12,128 nucleotides of DNA from Blastocladiella britannica (Eukaryota; Blastocladiomycota; Blastocladiomycetes; Blastocladiales; Blastocladiaceae). The stretch is from contig MU625087.1 of NCBI GenBank assembly GCA_025349905.2, positions 1 through 12,128 of the forward strand. The letters are read 5' to 3'. This document shows positions 8,031 through 12,128 of this stretch, in pieces (position 1 is the stretch's first letter; each line of letters begins with the position of its first letter). The notes beneath the pieces are model-generated. The model had not been told where the DNA came from, did no database searches, and saw only the letters and a program-made list of their open reading frames with translations. The translations under genes were made by a program, and so were the position numbers.

Positions 8031-8031
8031 C

Positions 8032-11000
8032 ATGGCCACGACCGTTGCCACCTCGGCACTTGTCGCCACCACCACGGGCACGGGCGGACACCCTTACTCG
8101 ATGCGTGCAGACCGGGCCGCCGCCCTCGCGTTTCTCGCCCATATCCCACTCTCGACCCCTCCGCCGCCGGCGGTCCAATCGCCAACGCTTCCGCCTGAAC
8201 CGGCCGCGATCCCGACTGCTCCTCATCTTCCTGCCAAGGTGGTCTCTCTGGATCGCACTCCCGCAACTTCAGTACCAGATCCTGGCCCTGTCACCGTCGT
8301 GGCTAACGTCATTCCAACCGAAACGAATGCACCAGTCCATGACGCGCGCCGAATTGCCGCCATGGCGTTCTTGACTGGTATTCCGCTTGGGCCCGCACCC
8401 AAACCCACCGAGTCTGGCATGCGCACGGCCGTGCATGCGCTGCACGGGAGTACCCGGAGCGGCAGCCTCGCAATCATCACGTCCATGCCACCGACCCCTA
8501 TTGGCACCACCTCAGCCCAGCTGCCAGGGCTCCCAGGCGGCGCTGCTCCTGTGCCATGGCCAGAATCGGGGCCGCCCTCGCCGTCACTGGTGTCCCTGTC
8601 GTCCACCGCTTCGTCGTTGTCGTCGTCGTCGCCAAACATGCCCACGGCTCGCGGCGGCAAGGACTCGGCGGCGGCTGAAAACGTTCTTCCGGCCAGTGCC
8701 GCAGCTGCGCTGATCCAGCCGTCGGCGCCGTACCCGCAGTCGCCGCTTGGCGTTGCTCTAATGGCCACTCGGACCGCCGCTCGCGTCATGCGCACGCACC
8801 TAGGCCGAGCCAAGCGGTCGCTGACCTCGGCGCTGACGCCCACGTCTGCCACGGGCTCGGGCCCGCCCGATTCGGCCGGAGGAAGCAGTGGTCGGCGTCG
8901 TACCCACCCCAACAACCACCACCGCGGCCACCGCGACCGCTCGGGATCGGCGAGCGCCGCCATGGGGAGTGGCGGTGGTGGGGCCGAGATGGACACGCTC
9001 CTCAGTGGACCAGCAACCTCCCCACGCGCCCAGCGCGGCGCCAACGGCACTTCCCGCCGCACGTCGCCCACCACGGCCCATGGCGTCGGACCGCATCATT
9101 ATCCGCTCAACTCGATATACGGCTCGATATCATCCCCTGGCGCAGCTCGATTACCTGGCGCCGCCTCCTCCTCTACTGCTGCCATGGATCCGCGCATGCC
9201 GCACCGCTCGGCATTCGCAATTCGCGCCGCCGAACGCAATCACCGCCGTGGTGATGGGAGTGCAGGCGGTGGCATTGGTAGTGGGGGTGGTGGCGGCGGC
9301 GGCTTTGGCGCTGGTGCTGGTCCAGGAGGTGACCGAATGTATTTAGTGACTGGCACACGCGCGTCATTTGGAGGTGGGGGGGGAGGAGGCGCTTCATCTG
9401 CCGCCGTCGCTGTCGCTTGGTCAACGCTGCTGCCCTACCCGCCGCTGGGAGGTCTCGATTACCCAGCTGGTATCACTGGACTCTCAGATGCCGGCGGAAT
9501 CGGCGGGACTCTGGAAGCCGTGGACCACATGGGCGGCAGTGTCGACCCCGGCGCGCTTACAATGTCCGGCCGGCCGATTCAAAGCATGATTGGTCTTTCC
9601 GGACTGGCCAATGGCGGATCCGGGCCAGATCTGCGCGCTCGCGGGATCACGGGGGGCATTGGCGGAACTGTCAGTTACGCGGGCCTGCTGCACTCGACCG
9701 GCGCGCTGTGCTCTGCTCGCGAGTCCAAACGCGCGCGGAGCGCTGCAGTGGATGTGGCGGCCGAAGTGCGCCATGCAGTCGCCACGGGCCACCCGCTCGA
9801 TTTCTTGGGTGCGCTTGCCACTCACCAGCACGCCGAAGGCGCCGCGGAGCCTGACCTGTGTGCGCTCATGGAGGCGCGCGTGGCCATTGTGGTCGCGCGA
9901 GCCCACCAGCGTGCGGTCGCACTGGCCACAAACATGGCGGCGGCCGCGATGCAGCGGAGCCGAGACGTGAGCGACCAGGGCGATCCTTTGAGTGGTGACG
10001 ACGGTGACGGCAGTCCAAGCAGTGAGACGTTTGGGGCCCATGCAACCGCCGCCACCAGCAGCTCCGCCACCAACACCCTGTCCCCACGGACCGAGGCCGG
10101 CTTTGGTGGCCTTGTTTCCGATGGCAATTTGTCGGACGTAGACGAGCATGACGAAGCCGAGGCCGAAGAGGAGGACGAGGCCATGAATGAGGCACTTTGG
10201 CGCCAGCTCGAAAATGCGGACGGCATTGCTGACGCGACTGGGATTTACCCCGAGCGGTACAATCCCGTGCTGCTGGACGATCCGTCGCTGACAACAGGGA
10301 AACACAAGACGGTCATTGCGCTTCCTGGCATGATGGTGCATTGTTCTTCTTTCCTTGACCTTACTTGGAGAGGTGAGCTGATGCATGCAATTTTTTTTTT
10401 ACAGGGATCCATCATCCAATATACGCGGCCCAGCGACCTGAAAAAGGAGCTCAACGAAAAGTTCCGCGAAACCCATCCGGAGGTGGATGCGTCCCTGACA
10501 CTGTCGCAAATCCGTAACCTGAAGAGGCGCTTGATTGACGTTGGCAAGGCACATGCACGGCCATTCCTTTACCTTTTCAGTTTTTTTTTGTATTCATTCA
10601 TTTTTGGAACACAGGATCTGGAGATTGCAAGTCTTGCCAAGTCGTTTGTATATATAGAAAAACTCATTTTGAAGGTATGTGCAACTGCGTTTACGATGAG
10701 AGGCGCTGTTGCTCACATTTACAAACGCAAACAGCGGGTGGTGGTCCAAAGCAACCGCCGATTGGTGGGCGGCATCTGTCTGTTGCTGGCCACCAAAGTG
10801 AACGAGCCAAAGGGACTGGTGAAGTTTGGACCTTTGATGCAGGTACGCTGATCTGTCTTGGACTTGACTTTTCGGTAATCCAACTGACTGCAAAAACAAA
10901 ACTCACGCCAGACAATCTCGAAGATTCTCGAGATCAGTACCAAGGATATCCGCGAGCACGAGTGGACCGTCTTTACAGAGCTCGAGTTTGACTTGTACCT

Positions 11001-11184
11001 GTCGCAGCGCGAGTTCCTGCCCCACTTTGAGCGTATTTTGTCAGCCCTTGGTATGCTTATATTCTTCCTCATTCTCAAAAGGCCACACCTGATTCAAGCT
11101 CACACATTCGTTCCAAATGCACAAGACTACGGTGGCCTGCAAGAGTACCTCGGAGAGAGCCAATTTTGGGGAACGTATGATTGA
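8032..11184 (+). CDS. CABLES: CABLES-like cyclin-fold protein (CDK/tyrosine-kinase adaptor family), 937 aa
   Basis: Proposed exons are 8032-10335, 10405-10548, 10615-10674, 10735-10842, 10912-11050 and 11126-11184. The C-terminal third matches CABLES almost without gaps once introns are removed. ERYNPVLLDDP (~742-752) is followed by GKHK, then IIQYTRPSDLKKELNEKF (771-788), LSQIRNLKR, AKSFVYIEKLILK, SNRRLVGGICLLLATKV, and a last helix region EWTVFTELEFDLYLS...LPHFERIL. This is the cyclin-like fold of residues ~817-925. The N-terminal 730 residues are mostly low complexity (Ser/Ala/Pro/Gly) with an acidic stretch at ~703-728 and a helical block at ~560-645. The CABLES N-terminal R-x-x-A-A-x-x-FL-x-x-I-x-L motif occurs twice (25-40 and 106-119). 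Animal CABLES proteins bind CDK2/CDK5 and promote inhibitory tyrosine phosphorylation by Abl/Wee1; conservation of that role here is inferred. An upstream in-frame ATG at 7906 would add 42 residues ending in a poly-Phe from the T tract, so 8032 is preferred. The last 62 bp of exon 5 and exon 6 lie in the inverted repeat. Confidence 0.82.
10336..10404 (+). other. CABLES intron 1 (69 bp)
   Basis: GTGCAT to TTTTACAG, phase 0, with a T10 tract before the acceptor. It has no in-frame stop, but its 23 codons interrupt a region where CABLES proteins align without a gap (LPGMM joined to GSIIQYTRPSD). A second GTGAGC at 10373 is a possible alternative donor. Confidence 0.75.
10549..10614 (+). other. 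CABLES intron 2, probable GC-AG intron (66 bp)
   Basis: The best homology fit ends the exon at ...LIDVGK (AAG|GCACAT) and resumes at DLEIASLAKS after ACAG at 10614. This needs a GC donor. A canonical GT donor at 10540 (GAC|GTTGGC) gives a 75-bp intron and loses VGK. Both keep the frame, and both introns are stop-free. Confidence 0.55.
10675..10734 (+). other. CABLES intron 3 (60 bp)
   Basis: GTATGT to AACAG, phase 0. Removing it joins EKLILK to RVVVQSNRRL and gives a gap-free match to the CABLES cyclin fold. The 20 intron codons contain no stop. Confidence 0.85.
10843..10911 (+). other. CABLES intron 4 (69 bp)
   Basis: GTACGC to GCCAG, phase 0. It contains an in-frame TGA at 10849-10851, so splicing is needed to reach the last cyclin helices (FGPLMQ joined to TISKILEIST). 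Confidence 0.85.
11051..11125 (+). other. CABLES intron 5 (75 bp), inside the inverted repeat
   Basis: GTATGC to CACAAG, phase 1. It joins RILSAL to DYGGLQEYLG. Acceptors at 11098 (TTCAAG) or retention (stop-free, in frame) are alternatives that lengthen the C-terminus. Its exact copy on the - strand is 276-350. Confidence 0.65.
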
Positions 11185-11189
11185 GAGAG

Positions 11190-11195
11190 AATAAA
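11190..11195 (+). terminator. AATAAA polyadenylation signal of CABLES
   Basis: A canonical AATAAA lies six bases past the TGA at 11184, followed by an A-rich stretch (11205-11226). This suggests a very short 3' UTR. The identical signal is present on the - strand at 206-211 in the duplicated arm. Confidence 0.6.
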
Positions 11196-11400
11196 CAATA
11201 GCGTAAAAAAAAGAAGAAAAAAAAAATCTACCCAGCATTCTATACCGATAGGCCGTATCGAAACCGGACCTAAAGGCTCAAACTAGCGGGTGGTATAAAG
11301 TAGCATCTCAATAACAAGAAGAGAGAAGAGAAATGCACCTCAGATAGAGGCGGCTACAGCTCCACATGTACCCGCGCCCGTTATAACAGGTGGGCCGCGG

Positions 11401-11667
11401 GTTGGTAGGAACAGGTCTGTGAAAAAGCCAATCATCATTTATAATAGTGCATCTCTTTTCTTTTTTTCTTTTTTCAAATAAAGTAGCGTCGCAAATGCAC
11501 ACGAAGGTATTCTTTGGTCAGACCAAAAGGAAAGGAGACTCTCCGTTTTGAAGAAGAGGAAAAGAAAAGGAAAAGAAAAGAAAAAAGTGTCCCCCTCCAG
11601 TCGCACGTGCCATGTTGCACCTCTTTGCAGCGCGTTTTGTCCTTCCACTCAATAAAATAAAATAACA
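11401..11667 (+). promoter_or_regulatory. Upstream region of the RABGGTA gene
   Basis: These 267 bp carry no gene that I can support. They contain a pyrimidine tract (11452-11475), a 38-nt pure purine tract (11550-11587) and AT-rich AATAAAATAAAATAAC just before the ATG at 11668. These could serve as a nucleosome-free promoter and 5' UTR. The real promoter may also extend into the right repeat arm. Confidence 0.45.
11550..11587. repeat. Pure purine (A/G) tract upstream of RABGGTA
   Basis: 38 consecutive A/G residues made of GAAAA-like units. About 75 bp upstream is a T/C tract on the same strand that is partly complementary, so transcripts spanning both could form a hairpin. No defined element is recognised. 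Confidence 0.8.
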
Positions 11668-12128
11668 ATGCAGCACGGACGATCCAAGGCCGACGCCGTC
11701 TTTGCTGCCGCGCAGCCGGAAGAGATCCGCGCCGCGCGTGCTGTTCTGGAGCAGCGTCGCATCGCCGACTACCGCTCGCTGGTGGCCGAGTTTCGTGCCG
11801 CCGTATGTCCCCATCCATCCATCCATGGTGTTCTTGAGCTCGTCGAATGATGATGGTCATAATAGAATGGAACATGTGCTTATGGTGAAATGCGTATATT
11901 GAGTATATATAGCGATCAACCAACGCCACGGGAGACGCGCCCTTGGCCCTGACCACATCGCTGCTGGCCGCCAACCCGGACCTGTACTCGGCATGGAACT
12001 ACCGCCGTGAGCTGCTATTATTGCTATTCCAGTCTGTGGACGCCGACCAGGCCCTCGCCGCCGAGCTAAACTGGCTGGTCAAGGCGGTGCTCCCACTCAA
12101 CCCAAAGTCGTACAGCGCATGGGCGCAC
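11668..12128 (+). CDS. RABGGTA: Rab geranylgeranyltransferase alpha subunit, 5' part (runs off the window)
   Basis: Exon 1 is 11668-11802 (45 codons) and exon 2 is 11913 to the window end (72 codons, open). The N-terminus MQHGRSKAD resembles the M-H-G-R-x-K start of RabGGTA/Bet4. It is followed by a helix with Y-x-x-L (IADYRSLVAEFRAA). Two protein-prenyltransferase alpha repeats are visible: NPDLYSAWNYRREL (residues 66-79) and NPKSYSAWAH (108-117, cut by the window end). The enzyme, with a beta subunit and Rab escort protein, adds geranylgeranyl groups to C-terminal cysteines of Rab GTPases in the cytosol. Transcribed in the same direction as CABLES, about 480 bp downstream of its stop. The protein farnesyltransferase/GGTase-I alpha subunit shares the repeats, but the MxHGR start favours RabGGTA. 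Confidence 0.88.
11803..11912 (+). other. RABGGTA intron 1 (110 bp)
   Basis: GTATGT to TATATATAG, phase 0. In-frame translation stops at TGA (11848-11850). Splicing joins EFRAA to RSTNATGDAPLA. It contains a (CATC)n microsatellite near its 5' end (about 11811-11825). Confidence 0.8.

Larger units (their letters stand above)
7817..8031. promoter_or_regulatory. Divergent promoter region between NST1 (-) and CABLES (+)
   Basis: The two ATGs lie 215 bp apart, so both promoters and 5' UTRs must fit here. It contains an AT-rich patch with a TTA repeat (7841-7877), which could be a nucleosome-poor core, a GA-rich stretch (about 7996-8009) and 13 T residues directly before the CABLES ATG. An in-frame ATG at 7906 and an out-of-frame ATG at 7959 would precede the CABLES start if transcription begins that far upstream. 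No specific factor site is recognised. Confidence 0.55.
10989..11400. repeat. Right arm of the 412-bp perfect inverted repeat
   Basis: This is the reverse complement of 1-412 with no mismatch. It starts inside CABLES exon 5, within the codon for F of the FDLYLS segment, and runs through intron 5, exon 6, the 3' UTR and about 200 bp of downstream sequence. It ends at the SacII-like CCGCGG, after which 11401 onward is unique. Since it is continuous with the rest of CABLES, this is presumably the parental copy. Confidence 0.97.

Noticed and set aside
7906..8031. Upstream in-frame ATG extending CABLES by 42 residues
   Set aside because: The extension is Cys-rich, ends in a poly-Phe encoded by the T13 tract, and lies where the promoter/5' UTR must be. 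The ATG at 8032 leads directly into the conserved N-terminal motif. It cannot be fully excluded.
8223..9074. Antisense frame of 283 codons within CABLES exon 1
   Set aside because: Low-complexity shadow of the Ser/Ala/Pro-rich CABLES frame, with no independent support.
11474..11974. Antisense frame of 166 codons over the RABGGTA upstream region and exon 1
   Set aside because: It crosses homopurine tracts and a clearly coding exon on the + strand; no motif support.

Overview
This is a nuclear eukaryotic window: a gene-dense, GC-rich segment with short AT/T-rich spliceosomal introns (about 60-110 bp, one apparent intron of 32 bp), ATGs in Kozak-like context, and large low-complexity proteins (poly-Ala, poly-Pro, Ser/Gly runs). 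No prokaryotic operon signals were seen. The gene set suggests an opisthokont: an NST1-type protein of the fungal NST1 / animal FAM193 kind, a CABLES homologue and a Rab geranylgeranyltransferase alpha subunit. An early-diverging zoosporic fungus or a unicellular relative of animals and fungi would fit. The lineage is an inference from gene content and composition, not an identification.

Layout: (1) 1-412 is the left arm of a perfect inverted repeat. It carries, on the - strand, a truncated copy of the last part of the CABLES gene. (2) 552-2702 (+) is a three-exon gene for a type II membrane protein that looks like a divergent GT31 (beta-1,3-galactosyltransferase/Fringe-like) protein. A disordered insert of about 290 residues splits its domain, and its metal-binding motif is altered. 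(3) 2768-7816 (-) is an uninterrupted 1,682-residue NST1-family gene, tail to tail with the previous gene (65 bp between stop codons). (4) 7817-8031 is a compact divergent promoter region. (5) 8032-11184 (+) is a six-exon CABLES-like gene with a C-terminal cyclin fold and a doubled N-terminal motif. (6) 10989-11400 is the right arm of the inverted repeat, covering the CABLES 3' end and downstream sequence. (7) 11401-11667 is intergenic. (8) 11668 to the window end (+) is the 5' part of a Rab geranylgeranyltransferase alpha subunit gene.

The genes do not form one pathway. They belong to Golgi glycosylation (GT31-like), stress/RNA-granule or salt response (NST1), CDK regulation (CABLES) and Rab prenylation (RABGGTA). 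The most striking structural feature is the 412-bp, 100% identical inverted repeat that encloses the three-gene block. Because each arm contains the same CABLES tail, recombination between the arms could in principle flip the block while leaving CABLES intact. An assembly fold-back at a contig end is the main alternative.
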